Positions 14,975 through 15,225 of a stretch of 15,225 bases of DNA are shown one piece after another. The DNA comes from UBA12202 sp049595035 (GTDB lineage: Bacteria > Pseudomonadota > Alphaproteobacteria > Puniceispirillales > UBA1172), in assembly GCA_049595035.1 (NCBI GenBank), contig JBMYKD010000032.1, positions 1 through 15,225 of the forward strand, read 5' to 3'. The notes under the pieces are model-generated. The model worked only from the letters and a program-made list of their open reading frames with translations. It was not told the origin of the DNA and ran no database searches. The position numbers and the translations under genes are program-made. The stretch's first letter is position 1, and every line of letters begins with the position of its first letter.

Positions 14975-15212
14975 GAAATGATCCGTATGATTAAGATTAC
15001 TTATTTATTTACAACAATTGAAAAATATGTGGGTTTGCACTGAATAAAAATCCTACATTAATTTGTATGATCTATCCAGTATGTGGCGACAATCAGACGC
15101 GTGTTTAATGAGTAATACATGACAATAAGCAATGATGCATAATTAAATATAAACTTAATGATGATGCAATTTTTTACTTTATCAAGCGGATTGTCTATGT
15201 AAGGGTAGTTAG

Positions 15213-15225
15213 ATGAAGATGTTTT
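15213..15225 (+). CDS. Possible start of a truncated rightward gene
   Basis: ATG at 15213 is preceded by AAGGG at 15201-15205 with a seven-base spacing, and the first codons read Met-Lys-Met-Phe before the window ends. The spacer 14975-15212 (238 bases, AT-rich) shows no other gene, RNA or clear repeat. Four codons cannot establish a gene; the ribosome binding site is the only support. Confidence 0.3.

Noticed and set aside
15173..15201. Promoter-like TTTACT and TATGTA with 17-base spacing before ATG 15213
   Set aside because: Transcription would start at or after the proposed ribosome binding site, so it cannot serve that start.

Overview
The window reads as a chromosomal segment of a marine, free-living alphaproteobacterium. 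The likeliest relatives are SAR116-type bacteria (Puniceispirillum-like). This placement is inferred from gene content, moderate GC with AT-rich spacers, and the look of the proteins; no database search was possible. There are no tRNA or rRNA genes, transposases, integrases, phage genes or CRISPR arrays.

Layout. Positions 1-2534 read leftward: a DCC/DUF393 thiol-disulfide family protein, moaA (molybdenum cofactor synthesis) and an uncharacterised beta-propeller protein. A 123-bp divergent spacer with a perfect 7-5-7 inverted repeat separates them from a rightward TauD/TfdA-type Fe(II)/2-oxoglutarate dioxygenase (2658-3617). Convergent to that is a leftward pair, 5095-3634: a 68-residue two-helix membrane protein overlapping an FAD amine-oxidase-like gene.

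The core is 5201-12819, a compact rightward proteorhodopsin photosystem. It begins with an AT-rich promoter region and a green-type proteorhodopsin gene, followed by a strong 13-bp hairpin. Then come crtE, crtI, crtB, crtY, blh and idi2 with gaps of 27 bp or less and several overlaps. Together they supply the whole light-driven proton pump. Idi2 balances IPP and DMAPP, CrtE makes GGPP, CrtB phytoene, CrtI lycopene and CrtY beta-carotene. Blh cleaves beta-carotene to retinal, which forms the Schiff base on Lys248 of the opsin. No carotenoid hydroxylase or ketolase is present, so the cluster looks dedicated to retinal rather than to an antenna pigment.

After idi2 the window closes with a convergent leftward pair, a DMT/EamA exporter and an acyl-CoA dehydrogenase with an atypical active-site region. 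Then follows an AT-rich spacer and possibly the first codons of a rightward gene cut by the window edge.

The photosystem type is known from marine bacteria. The less expected details are the hairpin separating opsin from pigment genes, the longer D-E loop in the opsin, the degenerate second aspartate motif in CrtE, and the divergent small membrane protein/FAD oxidase pair beside the opsin promoter.
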